Source: Natrinema salifodinae (GTDB taxonomy: Archaea; Halobacteriota; Halobacteria; Halobacteriales; Natrialbaceae). From it: DNA of 64,000 nt. The stretch is from contig NZ_FOIS01000002.1 of assembly GCF_900110455.1 (NCBI RefSeq), positions 558,001 through 622,000 on the forward strand, read 5' to 3'. The notes under the pieces were generated by a model. It did not search any database. It saw only the letters and a program-made list of their open reading frames with translations, and had not been told where the DNA came from. Shown here one piece after another: positions 1 to 9,419 of the stretch. The position numbers and the translations under genes were made by a program. The first letter of the stretch is position 1. The number at the start of each line of letters is the position of its first letter.

Positions 1-1360
1 GCAGGTTCGCGTACGCCAGGCCGAGGTCGGCGCGGTCGCGGAAGTAGTTGAGCTGGCGGTAGTCCTCCGAGATGATCGCGCCCGCCAGGCCGTAGGGAGT
101 GTCGTTGTGGATCTCGACGGCGTCCTCGATGTCCCCGGAGTACTCGATGAGGGCGACGTGGGGGCCGAAACACTCCTCGTTGAGACAGCGCAGATCGGAC
201 TCGTAGTCGATCTCGTAGACGAACGGGCCGACCCAGTGGCCGTTCGCGTGACCCTCGGGAATCTCCTCGTCTTCGAGTTCGAACCGGTCGACCAGAACGT
301 TCGCGCCCTCCTCGCGGGCGAGTTCGTTGTGCTGGCGGATCTTCTCGACGTGGTCGGCCTCGATGGCTGGACCCATGAAGGTGTCCTCGTCGAGCGGGTC
401 GCCGACCGCGACGTCTTCCGCGATGTCGACGAATCGTTCCGTGAACTCGTCGTAGACGTCCTCGTGGACGATCAGGCGCTCGCTCGAAACGCAGCGCTGG
501 CCGGTCGTCTTGAAGCTCGACATGACGGCCGAGTGGACGGCGACGTCCATGTCCGCCGCCTCGGTGACGACGATCCCGTTCTTGCCGCCCATCTCGCAGG
601 CCGCGAGCTTCCCGGTCTCGCCGCCGACCTTGCCGGCGATTTCGTGGCCGACCTCCGCCGAGCCGGTGAACAGCACGGTATCGACGCGCTCGTCGTCGGT
701 GATGGCCGCGCCGGCGTCGCCAAAGCCCTGAACCATATTGAACACGCCCTCCGGAATCCCGGCGTCCTCGAACATCTCGGCGATGACCTGGCCACACCAG
801 GGCGTCTGCTCGGCGGGCTTCCAGACGACCGTGTTGCCCTCGACTAAGGCGATAGCCATGTGCCAGAAGGGGATCGCGACCGGGAAGTTCCACGGCGTGA
901 TACAGCCGACGACGCCCCGCGGTTTGCGTCGCATGTACGAATCCTTACCTGCAACCTCCGAGGGAACGACGTCGCCGTGGGGGTGGCGTGCGTTGCCAGC
1001 GGCCCACTCGACCATGTGCCAGGCCTCGGTGACGTCGGCCTTGCCCTCCGAGATCTCCTTGCCGCACTCCTTGGTGACGATCTCCCCGAGTTCCTCGTGG
1101 CGGTCTCGGAGTTCGTGGTAGATGTCCCAGAGGTACTCCGCGCGGTCGATGTAGGACAAGGAGCGCCACTCCTCCTGAGCGTCTTCGGCGGCCGCGAGGG
1201 CCGCATCGACGTCCGCCTCGGTTCCGCGTTGGAACGTCGCCAGCGTCTCCCCGGTGGCGGGGTTCTCGCTCTCGAAGGTATCGCCGCCGTCGCCGCCTCC
1301 GTCGGTCCACTCGCCGCCGATGTAGTGGCCGTGTACTTGTTCGGTGACTTGCTGGCTCAT
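1..1360 (-). CDS. Aldehyde dehydrogenase family protein (3' end cut by window)
   Basis: Oxidises an aldehyde to a carboxylate with NAD(P)+; the substrate cannot be read from sequence. The frame opens at ATG 1360 (MSQQVTEQVHG) and runs without a stop to the left edge, giving about 453 residues; roughly the last 50 of a normal ALDH are outside the window. Landmarks seen are TPWNFP near residue 155, FTGSAEVG, the general-base Glu in CEMGGKN, the nucleophile Cys in GQRCVSS near residue 290, and ECFGP near the cut. The next gene on the same strand lies 76 bases upstream. Cytoplasmic. Family call is secure, substrate open. Confidence 0.93.
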   Translation of the reverse strand, partial: MSQQVTEQVHGHYIGGEWTDGGGDGGDTFESENPATGETLATFQRGTEADVDAALAAAEDAQEEWRSLSYIDRAEYLWDIYHELRDRHEELGEIVTKECGKEISEGKADVTEAWHMVEWAAGNARHPHGDVVPSEVAGKDSYMRRKPRGVVGCITPWNFPVAIPFWHMAIALVEGNTVVWKPAEQTPWCGQVIAEMFEDAGIPEGVFNMVQGFGDAGAAITDDERVDTVLFTGSAEVGHEIAGKVGGETGKLAACEMGGKNGIVVTEAADMDVAVHSAVMSSFKTTGQRCVSSERLIVHEDVYDEFTERFVDIAEDVAVGDPLDEDTFMGPAIEADHVEKIRQHNELAREEGANVLVDRFELEDEEIPEGHANGHWVGPFVYEIDYESDLRCLNEECFGPHVALIEYSGDIEDAVEIHNDTPYGLAGAIISEDYRQLNYFRDRADLGLAYANL

Positions 1361-1436
1361 ACTAGAACGGACGGCGAGCGCGGTGAAAGTCTTGGTGGTG
1401 GTTCACACGTACCGAATCTTCGCGCGTACGGAGTCG

Positions 1437-2567
1437 TCAGTCCGGCGGGTGCATTCCGGTCCCGCTTCGACCGGTGTTCCGACGCCGACGGAGCCGTGGC
1501 AGGTGAGAGCCGCCGATTTCGATGAGTCCCAGCCGATGCGCCGCGAGATAGACGAGGAGGGCCCCGAAGAACGTCGCGGGGGTCAACCCGAGGTGCCAGA
1601 GAATCGCGGACCAGGTGCCGTTTCCGAGCAGCGCTTCGCCCGTCCGCTCGAGGACGTACAAGACCGGTGGGTGTGCGACGTAAATTCCGACGGCGTATTT
1701 CCCCCACGACGGTAACGGGGTGGCTTTGCCAAGGTTCGGTCGCGAGAGGAGAAAGAGGAACAGCGAGACGGTAACCAGCGCGGTCGCGATCGTGTAACTC
1801 GCCGTGTAGACGCCCTGTACAATCGTCTCTCCCGAGAAGACGTATCCCAGCACGTATCGCTCGACGAGATGGAGCGCTCCAAAGCCGACGGTCGCACCGA
1901 GATAAAGCGTGCTTCGCTCGCTACTCGGCTGCCAGTCGGACGAGTAGATGACGTAGCCGAGGCTGGTGTAGAAGAACCCGAAGAACAGCGCGTCTCTGAT
2001 CTCGAACGGAACGTCCACGAACATCGTATAACTCGCTCCCAGAAGCCCGATGAGGTGGAATCCGATCGAAACCGGCAGCAGATACGCCGTCATATTCGTG
2101 ACGGTAAAGAGGTAAATAAGTGCGAGCGAGAAGCCGAGCGCCGGGAGAAACCACAGGATCTCGGAGATGGAGTTCCCGTAGTAGAGCAGTTCGAGCGGCG
2201 AACCGAATTCGGCCAGTTTGAGGACGAGTTCGCTCGCGAGAGCACGATTTTCCGACTCCGCGCGAACGACGGCCCCCGCGAGAAAAACGGGCGCAGAGAG
2301 CGCCAGTCCGAACACGTAGATCGACGCGATGGTGGTCGCTCGTTTGATGAAATACTTGGTCGGATCACGGCGGGTCGTTTTGAGGGCGAAGAAGTACCCC
2401 GCCGTCACGAAAAAGAACGGAACCGCGAACCGTGCGGACGATTCTATCAGAAAATTTACTATGTTGCCGTACGCGTTAAGATCCCGAAACGGCGTCGTAT
2501 GAATCGAGACGACGAACGCCATTGCGATTATTCGCATCGCATCGATACTGTGGATTCGGTTGGTCAT
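1437..2567 (-). CDS. Acyltransferase 3 family membrane protein
   Basis: Integral membrane O-acyltransferase of the Acyl_transf_3 type, which acetylates or acylates sugars or surface polymers. The protein has 376 residues, is mostly hydrophobic (about ten membrane segments), and begins with the family hallmark DAMR...H (H22 in SIHTTPF) in the first helix. The C-terminus is basic (RLRRRR). Base composition is visibly more AT-rich than the neighbours (runs such as gaaaatttactatg near 2450), and no glycan-biosynthesis partner is adjacent, so recent acquisition is plausible. It sits upstream of the aldehyde dehydrogenase on the same strand, but a joint function is not evident. Acceptor unknown. 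Confidence 0.85.
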   Translation of the reverse strand: MTNRIHSIDAMRIIAMAFVVSIHTTPFRDLNAYGNIVNFLIESSARFAVPFFFVTAGYFFALKTTRRDPTKYFIKRATTIASIYVFGLALSAPVFLAGAVVRAESENRALASELVLKLAEFGSPLELLYYGNSISEILWFLPALGFSLALIYLFTVTNMTAYLLPVSIGFHLIGLLGASYTMFVDVPFEIRDALFFGFFYTSLGYVIYSSDWQPSSERSTLYLGATVGFGALHLVERYVLGYVFSGETIVQGVYTASYTIATALVTVSLFLFLLSRPNLGKATPLPSWGKYAVGIYVAHPPVLYVLERTGEALLGNGTWSAILWHLGLTPATFFGALLVYLAAHRLGLIEIGGSHLPRLRRRRNTGRSGTGMHPPD

Positions 2568-2974
2568 GATTCGTGAAAATACGTTCTGAATGCGTTATTT
2601 CGGCTCGATTGACTGTTCGTCAGCCCGCAGCGTGTCTGACGAGAACACCAACAATCTGTTTCAAGAAAGTTCCGGTTAGCACCCATAACTGTACTGTCTA
2701 TAATGAGCTCCTGACAAGGAGAAATCACAACCGACGATCACGTCTCTTCGGGAGCGAGTCTGCCGAGAGACCGGTCGCCGGACTGCATTCCGACCGAGAC
2801 ACCGAAGATCGAACCGGTGCGCCGGCGGTGCGTGTCTCTCACCGATCACGATCGTGGCGGCGTCGCGTACCTGGGTCACGATTCCGGCGCGGTTCCGGAC
2901 TCGAAGACGTCCGAACTCAGTTCCCGAATCGAGTGTACTGATCCGGTCCCACGACGGGACCAGGCTGCCCGTAG
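2568..2974. other. Intergenic region without a credible gene
   Basis: This 407-base gap separates the acyltransferase start from the end of the PRC-barrel-like gene. Short open frames here have no domain, no acidic haloarchaeal composition and no promoter at a sensible distance. The part next to the acyltransferase is AT-rich and should hold its promoter. I see no RNA gene, repeat or strong hairpin. Confidence 0.5.
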
Positions 2975-3514
2975 CTATCGATCCTCCTCCTCACCGCGAT
3001 CCTTCGTGACGGTCCGATCTCCCTCCGGTGGCGCCTCCTCGGTGTCGGGGTGGCGCTCGTCGCCCGACTCCGTCATTCCCTCCGTCGACGGTTCGAGACC
3101 CTCGCCCGTCCGGCCCTCCTCGTCCGCGGCCGGGTCGTCGGGCGTTCCCGACGGCGGCCCCATGGTCCGTTGCTCGGCGCTGTCGTCGCGGTGGTCGGTG
3201 CGCTCGTCGCGTTCGATGACGGGATCAGCGCCTTCTTCGTCCGACTCCGCCAGCGAGGCCTGGTCGTCGGCGAGTCGAATCGCGTCCGCGGTGACCTCGC
3301 CGACGGTGGCTTCGTCTAGCGGAACGATCTCCTCGTCGGCCTCCCAGTCGAGGACGGCCCGAATCGCGCTCGTCGCACCCTCGTCGACGTCGACGTACGC
3401 GGTGTCGTCCTCGGTCATCCGGACGGTCCCGAGCGACTCGCCGTCCGCCGTCTCGACCCGCTTGCCGACGTCGTCGTCGGTAAACGTCGCACACATGTCT
3501 CGGTTTAGCGCCAT
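2975..3514 (-). CDS. PRC-barrel-like protein with acidic tail
   Basis: The N-terminal ~75 residues (VGKRVETADGESLGTV, then a YVDVDEG strand and IVPLDEATV) look like a small beta-barrel of the PRC type, often a protein- or RNA-interaction module. The rest is a disordered Asp/Glu/Pro-rich tail typical of haloarchaeal proteins. Length is 179 residues from ATG 3514; a second ATG (MCATFTDDD) lies six codons in, immediately before the conserved part, and could be the true start. It lies 101 bases downstream of the RIO-like kinase on the same strand, so the two may be co-transcribed. No enzyme motif is seen. Confidence 0.7.
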   Translation of the reverse strand: MALNRDMCATFTDDDVGKRVETADGESLGTVRMTEDDTAYVDVDEGATSAIRAVLDWEADEEIVPLDEATVGEVTADAIRLADDQASLAESDEEGADPVIERDERTDHRDDSAEQRTMGPPSGTPDDPAADEEGRTGEGLEPSTEGMTESGDERHPDTEEAPPEGDRTVTKDRGEEEDR

Positions 3515-3615
3515 CCGCCGAAAACCAGTGGTGCCTGCACTGGCCTGTCAGGTAGCGTCGCGCGACCGGCGCGCGGTGACCGTTGCCGATCTCGTCGCCT
3601 GGTCGCCGCTCGTCG

Positions 3616-4422
3616 CTAACCGCCGAGGTCGGCTGCCTTCTCGAGTTCGCTTCGCAGCGTCGTCGAGTCGAACTCGTGGTCAGGCCGCAGCCGAACGAAA
3701 TCGAGGAACTCCCGGGCCGACAGGAGCGTTTCGGGTCCGTATGCCGTCGCGGCCGCTTTGACGGCGTCGCGCGGCCCGATTCGCGGTTCGAGGACCGCGA
3801 GAGCACAGGCCAGGTCGTACGCCGTCGTCTCGGCGACGCGGTCGTCGTGGACGCTGGTCGCGTCGATGAAGTAGAACTCGTCGTCGCACAGCAGGATGTT
3901 CTCGGCCCGCAGGTCGCCGTGGGCCAGGCCGTGGTCGTGCAGCGCCGCGAGCATGTCGAACAACTCCGGCGCGCGCTCGGTGACCAGATCGTCGGAGACA
4001 TCGTCGAGCGATTCGAACTCCGGGAGGAACTCGAGGACGAGCACGCCCAGGCCGTTGACTTCGAAGGCGTCGATCGGTCTGGGCGCGTTGACGCCGATTT
4101 CGCGCATGCGTTCGGTCGCCGCGTGCTCGTGTTCGACCATCTCGCGGGGCGTATCGAACCGATCAAAGAAGCCCTCGGTGCCCGAGGAGAAGGCGCCGAC
4201 GTTCCGGCCGGTCGTCAGGACCGCGTGGACCAGGGCGTTCTGCCGGGAGACGATCTTGACGAACCACTCGTCGTCGATGACGCAGGGCGTCGAGAGCCAG
4301 TTGTCGGCCTCGAGGAACTCGACGCGGACGCACTCGCGGTCGTAGCGATCCGCCAGCGTACGGACGACGCGCTCGATGCGGCTCCACTCGACGGACCCTC
4401 GTGCGAGCCGGCGGATGTCCAT
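3616..4422 (-). CDS. RIO-like serine/threonine protein kinase
   Basis: Probable atypical protein kinase or phosphotransferase of 268 residues. Kinase-core motifs are visible: a Lys in WFVKIVS (about residue 50), the catalytic loop HGDLRAENILL (about 175-185) and the metal-binding Asp in YFIDATS (about 192), followed by a C-terminal helical part. No glycine-rich P-loop like the STGKEA of canonical Rio1/Rio2 is present, so this is a divergent haloarchaeal relative; an aminoglycoside-phosphotransferase-type fold is the alternative. ATG 4422 gives MDIRRLARGS. Substrate unknown; the PRC-barrel-like gene lies just downstream. Confidence 0.8.
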   Translation of the reverse strand: MDIRRLARGSVEWSRIERVVRTLADRYDRECVRVEFLEADNWLSTPCVIDDEWFVKIVSRQNALVHAVLTTGRNVGAFSSGTEGFFDRFDTPREMVEHEHAATERMREIGVNAPRPIDAFEVNGLGVLVLEFLPEFESLDDVSDDLVTERAPELFDMLAALHDHGLAHGDLRAENILLCDDEFYFIDATSVHDDRVAETTAYDLACALAVLEPRIGPRDAVKAAATAYGPETLLSAREFLDFVRLRPDHEFDSTTLRSELEKAADLGG

Positions 4423-4611
4423 ATGTTTCAGTCATTCCCGAGGGCGTTAAATGCGTCTCGAAGTGTTACCGGCGAAACGTATCGCCGACGGGACGCGCGA
4501 TTTCGATCGATGGGACCCATCGGTGCGGGTCTGTAGAACGGTCTGTCCGGAGTCTCGACCGCGATCGAGCGAACGCTACACCTATCACCCGATACATACT
4601 ACTCGTATCAC

Positions 4612-5757
4612 ATGTTCGCGATCGACGACTTGAGCGACGCCATCGACGTGACGCGGGCGTTCCTGACGCCGGTCCGCCTCGGGACCTGGCTCAAACTCGC
4701 GGTCATCGTCTTCTTTCTCGGGGGCATCGGCTTCGGGAACCCGGCCTTCTCCGGCGGATTCGGCGGCGACCCAGCGCCGGGACCGGGGACAGGACCGGAG
4801 CCCGGTCCAGGGGCGATCGACGTCGGCGAATGGCTGCCGGTGCTCGTCGTCGCCGGACTCATCCTGCTGGTCGTCTGGCTGGCCTTCGCGCTCGTGGGCT
4901 CGCTCCTCGAGTTCACGTTCCTCGAGTCCCTGCGCTCGGACGACGTGCGGCTCCGACGATACACCAGGCGAAACGTCGGTCGCGGACTGTCCCTCTTCGG
5001 GTTCCGACTCGCGCTCAGCCTGGTCCTGCTGCTCGTCCTCGGGGCGCCCCTGACGGCGATCGTGTTCGCGACGGCGGGCGATGTTTCGATGGTGCTTCTG
5101 GGGCTGTACGCCCTCGTCGCGATCCCGGTGTATCTCGTCTACGCCGTCATCAACCGATTCACGACCGTATTCGTCGCGCCGACGATGCTACAGGAGGAGG
5201 TCGGCGCGCTCGACGCCTGGCGGCGGTTCTGGGAGACGCTAACCGCCAACTGGACGGAGTATCTCGCCTATCTCCTGCTCGTCTGGCTCCTCCAACTGGT
5301 CGTCAGCTTCGCGATCGGGATCCTCATGTTCGTCCTCGCGATTCCGTTCCTCCTCGTGTTCGTTCTGTTCCTGTTTATCCCATTTCTCAATCTAATCGTC
5401 CTCCTGCTTGGGATCCCGCTGTTTGTGGTGCTCGCCTTACTGGTCCAGGTGCCGGTCGTCGCGTACCTGCGCTACTACGCGCTGTTGCTTCTGGGCGACA
5501 CGGACGCGGCCCTCGATCTGATTCCCGAGCAGCGTGGGGCGGTCCGCGGCGGGGGCGGTGACAGTGGCGGTAGCGGCGGCAGCGCCGGCGGTCCCGCGCA
5601 ACCCGATGGGAGGGACGACGGCCGGGACACGCACGCCGACCGCGACCGGACCGAAGACGACGAGTACGATCTCTGGGGGAATTCGAACGACACCGACCCC
5701 GGCGACTCCGACGACCCCGGCGATCGCGACGATGAAAACGACCGCGGCGGCTGGTAA
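4612..5757 (+). CDS. Haloarchaeal multi-pass membrane protein (DUF7544-like)
   Basis: A 381-residue membrane protein with about six hydrophobic segments (for example WLKLAVIVFFLGG near 28-40, VLVVAGLILLVVWLAFALV near 80, and long stretches at 130-180 and 225-285). A Pro/Gly-rich loop (PGPGTGPEPGPG) separates the first two segments, and the C-terminal ~75 residues are Gly, Asp and Arg rich and disordered. It resembles a haloarchaeal family of unknown function that I associate with DUF7544. ATG at 4612 opens the conserved MFAIDDLSDA start. No catalytic motif; transport or envelope role would be a guess. Confidence 0.75.
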   Translation: MFAIDDLSDAIDVTRAFLTPVRLGTWLKLAVIVFFLGGIGFGNPAFSGGFGGDPAPGPGTGPEPGPGAIDVGEWLPVLVVAGLILLVVWLAFALVGSLLEFTFLESLRSDDVRLRRYTRRNVGRGLSLFGFRLALSLVLLLVLGAPLTAIVFATAGDVSMVLLGLYALVAIPVYLVYAVINRFTTVFVAPTMLQEEVGALDAWRRFWETLTANWTEYLAYLLLVWLLQLVVSFAIGILMFVLAIPFLLVFVLFLFIPFLNLIVLLLGIPLFVVLALLVQVPVVAYLRYYALLLLGDTDAALDLIPEQRGAVRGGGGDSGGSGGSAGGPAQPDGRDDGRDTHADRDRTEDDEYDLWGNSNDTDPGDSDDPGDRDDENDRGGW

Positions 5758-5847
5758 CGGCCGCGGCGGCCGATACCGACCGCACCGACGGCCGCGACGC
5801 TGATACTCGGCGGTGCGTTTATTCCGCGCGCCGGCGAGGAGTAGCGT

Positions 5848-6990
5848 ATGGCCGTCGACCTGCCCGACGAACACCGGATGATCCGGGAGACCGTCAGGGA
5901 CTTCTGCGAGACCGAGATCGAGCCGATCGCTCAGGAGATCGAGGACGAACACCGGTTCCCGGCGGAGATCTTCGAGCAGCTCGCCGAGCTCGATATGCTG
6001 GGCGTCCCGATCGCCGAGGAGTACGGCGGCCTGGGCGGTGACACGCTCATGTACAGCCTGGTCGCCGAGGAACTCGGCCGGATCTCCGGCTCGATCGGGC
6101 TCTCCTACGTTGCACACACGTCTCTGGCTTCGAAGCCGATCGAGCGGTTCGGCACGGACGCGCAGAAAGATCGCTGGCTCCGCCCCCTCGCCGAGGGCGA
6201 GTACCTCGGCGGCTGGGCGCTGACCGAACCCGAGAGCGGCTCCGACGCATCGGACATGACCACGACCGCCCGCAAGGACGGCGACGAGTGGGTCCTCAAC
6301 GGCACCAAGCAGTTCATCACGAACGCGTCCGAGGCCGGCTCGATCCTCGTTAAAGCGGTCACCGACTCCGAGGCGGGCACCGACGGCATCTCCACGTTCA
6401 TCGTCGATCCCGACTCCGACGATGGGTTCGAGGTCACGACCGTCTGGGAGAAGATGGGCCTTAACGCCTCCCCGACCTGCGAGATCGCGCTCGACGACGT
6501 GCGCCTGCCCGCGGACCGCCTGCTCGGCGCCGAGGGCGACGGCTGGGAGCAGACCAAGGAGACCGTAGACGGCGGCCGTATCTCGATCGCCGCGCTCTCG
6601 ACCGGCCTCGCCCAGGGCGCCTACGAACACGCGAAATCCTACAGCAAAGAGCGCGAGCAGTTCGGGCAGCCGATCTGCGAGTTCGACGCCGTCCGGGACA
6701 CGATCGTCGACATGCACCGCAAGACCGAGCGCGCCAGGCTCCTGACTCGCCAGGCGGCCCGAAAAGACGATCGGGGGGAGCCGGTGACCAAGGACGCCGC
6801 GCTCGCGAAACTCGACGCCAGCGAGGCGGCCCGCGAGGTCGCCGAGGACGCGGTGCAGGTGCTCGGCGGCTACGGGTACACGACCGATTTCGCGCCACAG
6901 CGGTTCTATCGGGACGCGAAACTCATGGAGATCGGCGAGGGAACGAGCGAGATTCAACACGTCGTCATCGGCCGCGAACTCGGCCTGTAG
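5848..6990 (+). CDS. Acyl-CoA dehydrogenase
   Basis: FAD enzyme that introduces a 2,3-double bond into acyl-CoA, the first step of beta-oxidation or branched-chain acyl-CoA breakdown, passing electrons to ETF. The 380 residues match the standard family length. Visible features are WALTEPESGSDAS (FAD/substrate loop, about residue 125), KQFITNA, the C-terminal FAD motif VLGGYGYT and the terminal IGEGTSEIQ, where the Glu of GEGT is the expected catalytic base. Chain-length preference cannot be told. It shares family with the gene at 31513 but the two differ clearly in sequence. Cytoplasmic. Confidence 0.95.
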   Translation: MAVDLPDEHRMIRETVRDFCETEIEPIAQEIEDEHRFPAEIFEQLAELDMLGVPIAEEYGGLGGDTLMYSLVAEELGRISGSIGLSYVAHTSLASKPIERFGTDAQKDRWLRPLAEGEYLGGWALTEPESGSDASDMTTTARKDGDEWVLNGTKQFITNASEAGSILVKAVTDSEAGTDGISTFIVDPDSDDGFEVTTVWEKMGLNASPTCEIALDDVRLPADRLLGAEGDGWEQTKETVDGGRISIAALSTGLAQGAYEHAKSYSKEREQFGQPICEFDAVRDTIVDMHRKTERARLLTRQAARKDDRGEPVTKDAALAKLDASEAAREVAEDAVQVLGGYGYTTDFAPQRFYRDAKLMEIGEGTSEIQHVVIGRELGL

Positions 6991-7082
6991 GCGATCGAGA
7001 TCTCGGCCACGGGCGGTCCCCTCCGGCCCGCGGTGGCAACTCCTCGGCCGGAGAACGGACACGACCGCGTTTCCCGGCGGTA

Positions 7083-7895
7083 TCAGCCGAGGACGCCGTC
7101 GTCGCTCTCGTTGCCATCGGTTTCGTTCCCGCTTCCGTCGCCGCTCTTGTCGTCGTCGCTTCCGTCCGTGTTCTCGTCGTCCTCAGTACTCTCGTCCCCG
7201 CCGTCGGATTCGGAACCGCCATCGTTGTCGGACCCGCTGCTCGAGGCGTCCTCGTCGACCTCGGTCGTCACCGCTTCCGCGAGCGTCTGGACGTTCGACT
7301 CCTCCTGCATCTGGAGTCGTTCGGGATAGACGCCGATCGTCACGAGCAGGTCCTCGCCCGCTTCGACGGCCTCGGTGACGTGGACGTCGACCTCGACGCT
7401 CTGTCCGTCGAACTCCGCGTCGGCGGTGAACCGCGACTTCGTCGTCGACTGCTCGAGGATCGTGACGTCGGTATCCTCGTCGTGGGAGACGTTATCGATG
7501 CCGTCGTAGTTGCTCCGGACGAGCTCGATGAGCTCCTCGGGAGACATCTCCTCGAGGGGATTGAGTTCCCGCCCGAAGATCTCGACCTGTGGCGACGTCA
7601 CGACGTTGAAGACGGCCGCGCGACGGCTCCCGAGCGGCCCCATGTCCACCTCTTTCTCGTGTTTGGTCATGTGGTTGGTGACCGTCACGGTCTCGGTCAG
7701 CGGGCCGATATCGACGTCCCGTTCGACCGGGAGCGGCTCGATTTCGGTCTGTTCGTAGCCCGTGTCCTCGCGCGCGGCCGCCTCGACGCCCGCGGGTGCG
7801 GACTCGTGTTCGTCCATCCCGATCACGCCTAGACAGCCCGAGAGGCTCGCCAGGCCAGCGGCCCCGAGCCCTGCAATCACGTGTCGCCGTTTCAT
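7083..7895 (-). CDS. Tat-type lipoprotein, DUF6517-like
   Basis: Exported lipoprotein of 270 residues. I start it at ATG 7895 because that gives a compact Tat-lipoprotein signal: MKRRHVIAGLGAAGL, then lipobox LSGC with the lipidated Cys near residue 21. An upstream in-frame ATG (7907, MCRE) adds four residues that precede the twin Arg. The mature domain (about residues 30-215) matches the haloarchaeal DUF6517 pattern; the last ~50 residues are a Ser/Asp/Gly-rich acidic tail. An AT-rich TATA-like sequence lies near 7918-7926, the right distance for a leaderless start. Function unknown. Confidence 0.82.
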   Translation of the reverse strand: MKRRHVIAGLGAAGLASLSGCLGVIGMDEHESAPAGVEAAAREDTGYEQTEIEPLPVERDVDIGPLTETVTVTNHMTKHEKEVDMGPLGSRRAAVFNVVTSPQVEIFGRELNPLEEMSPEELIELVRSNYDGIDNVSHDEDTDVTILEQSTTKSRFTADAEFDGQSVEVDVHVTEAVEAGEDLLVTIGVYPERLQMQEESNVQTLAEAVTTEVDEDASSSGSDNDGGSESDGGDESTEDDENTDGSDDDKSGDGSGNETDGNESDDGVLG

Positions 7896-8062
7896 TTCCC
7901 TGCACATGGCTGTTCAGTTGGTAAGTGTTTATTGGAACGGCGACCGTCTGTCAATTCGATAGGGCGATCGAGTGTCGAACGGGTGAGACCGAACGAGTTC
8001 GTCGCTAATACGTCAATTGTCGCTGGCCGCAGTCGTCGCGGGCGACGCCTGGTGCCGTCGGC

Positions 8063-9319
8063 TTAGGGCCAGCTGCCGCCTTCCGCGAAGGCGTCGGCGA
8101 CCCGCTGGATCGCGACGACGTAGGCCGCGGTCCGGGGGTTGTCGAGGTCGTGTTCTTCGTAGGTCTCGACGAGCGAGTCGAAGGCGTCGACGATGATGCC
8201 CTCGAGTTCCTCGTTGACGCGCTCCTCGGACCAGTAGAACCGCTGGCGGTTCTGGACCCATTCGAAGTACGAGACCGTGACGCCGCCGGCGTTCGCGAGG
8301 ATGTCCGGGATGACGAAGACGTCCTTCTCCTCGAGGACCTCGTCGGCCGCGGGGGTCAGTGGGCCGTTCGCGGCCTCGGAGATGACGTCGGCTTTCACGT
8401 CCTCCGCGAGGTCGGCGTCGACGGCGTTCTCGAGGGCCGCGGGGATCAGCAGATCGACGTCGAGCGTGAGCACGTCTTCGTTCGTGATCTCCTCCTCACT
8501 CTCCTCGTAGCCGACGACGCTGCCCGTCTCGTTCTTGTGTTCCTTTGCTGCAACCGGGTCGAACCCGTCGGGGTCGTAGATGCCGCCCGACGAGTCGCTG
8601 GCGGCGACGACGTGTGCACCCATTCGGTCGATCAGCTTGGCGGCAATCCAGCCGGCGTTGCCGTAGCCCTGGACGGCGACGGTCGCGCCCTCGAGGTCCT
8701 TGTCGAGGTACTCGAAAGCCTCGCGGGCGGCGATAACCGTCGAGCGGCCGGTCGCCTCGACGCGACCCTCGCTCCCGCCGGAGTCGAGCGCCTTGCCCGT
8801 GATGACGCTCGGTTCGGTGGTGTTTTCGAGGGTCTCGTAGGTGTCCTTGATCCAGTTCATCTCCCGCTGCCCAGTGTTCACGTCGGGCGCGGGGACGTCC
8901 CGGTCCTCGCCGATCATCGGCCGGAGTTCTTTGGCGAACGCGCGGGTGAGTCGCTCGAGTTCCGCCACGGAGTAGTCGGCGGGGTCGACGACGATGCCGC
9001 CCTTGCCGCCGCCGAGCGGAATGTCGACGATCGCGGTCTTGTAGGTCATCCAGCCGGACAGCGCCTTGACCTCGTCGCGGGAAACCTGCGGGTGGTAGCG
9101 GATTCCGCCCTTGTAGGGCCCGCGGTCGCCGTTGAACTGCGATCGGAAGGCCGTGAATCGCTCGAGGGAGCCGTCGTCGAGTTCGACCGTGAGGTTGGTC
9201 TCGAGAACTCGCTCCGGGTGTTTGAGCCGCTCGATAACGTCGTCGCCGACGTCGAGGTACGTCGCGGCCTCATCGATCTGTGACTGGAGGCTCTCGAACG
9301 GATTGGTATCCTCGTTCAT
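8063..9319 (-). CDS. gdh: Glutamate dehydrogenase (Glu/Leu/Phe/Val family)
   Basis: Interconverts glutamate with 2-oxoglutarate plus ammonia using NAD(P)(H). Length from ATG 9319 is 418 residues, normal for hexameric GDH. Seen: substrate-domain YKGGIRYHP, the catalytic-lysine motif [11 protein letters not shown] (about residue 100), and the Rossmann motif GYGNAGW (about 220). I prefer ATG 9319 ([10 protein letters not shown]) over the ATG at 9343, because a TATA-like cttatcc on the minus strand at 9343-9350 places a leaderless transcript there. A paralogue sits at 12883-14160 across the origin. Coenzyme preference is not readable by eye. Confidence 0.96.
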   Translation of the reverse strand: MNEDTNPFESLQSQIDEAATYLDVGDDVIERLKHPERVLETNLTVELDDGSLERFTAFRSQFNGDRGPYKGGIRYHPQVSRDEVKALSGWMTYKTAIVDIPLGGGKGGIVVDPADYSVAELERLTRAFAKELRPMIGEDRDVPAPDVNTGQREMNWIKDTYETLENTTEPSVITGKALDSGGSEGRVEATGRSTVIAAREAFEYLDKDLEGATVAVQGYGNAGWIAAKLIDRMGAHVVAASDSSGGIYDPDGFDPVAAKEHKNETGSVVGYEESEEEITNEDVLTLDVDLLIPAALENAVDADLAEDVKADVISEAANGPLTPAADEVLEEKDVFVIPDILANAGGVTVSYFEWVQNRQRFYWSEERVNEELEGIIVDAFDSLVETYEEHDLDNPRTAAYVVAIQRVADAFAEGGSWP

Positions 9320-9419
9320 ACCAGGGTGATTCTGCCGACCCATGGATAAGCGTAGCGAATACCCGCCGCGGAATGGGACGTCCGTTCACCTAAATTAGAT
9401 TAAAGACATTATATATTGG

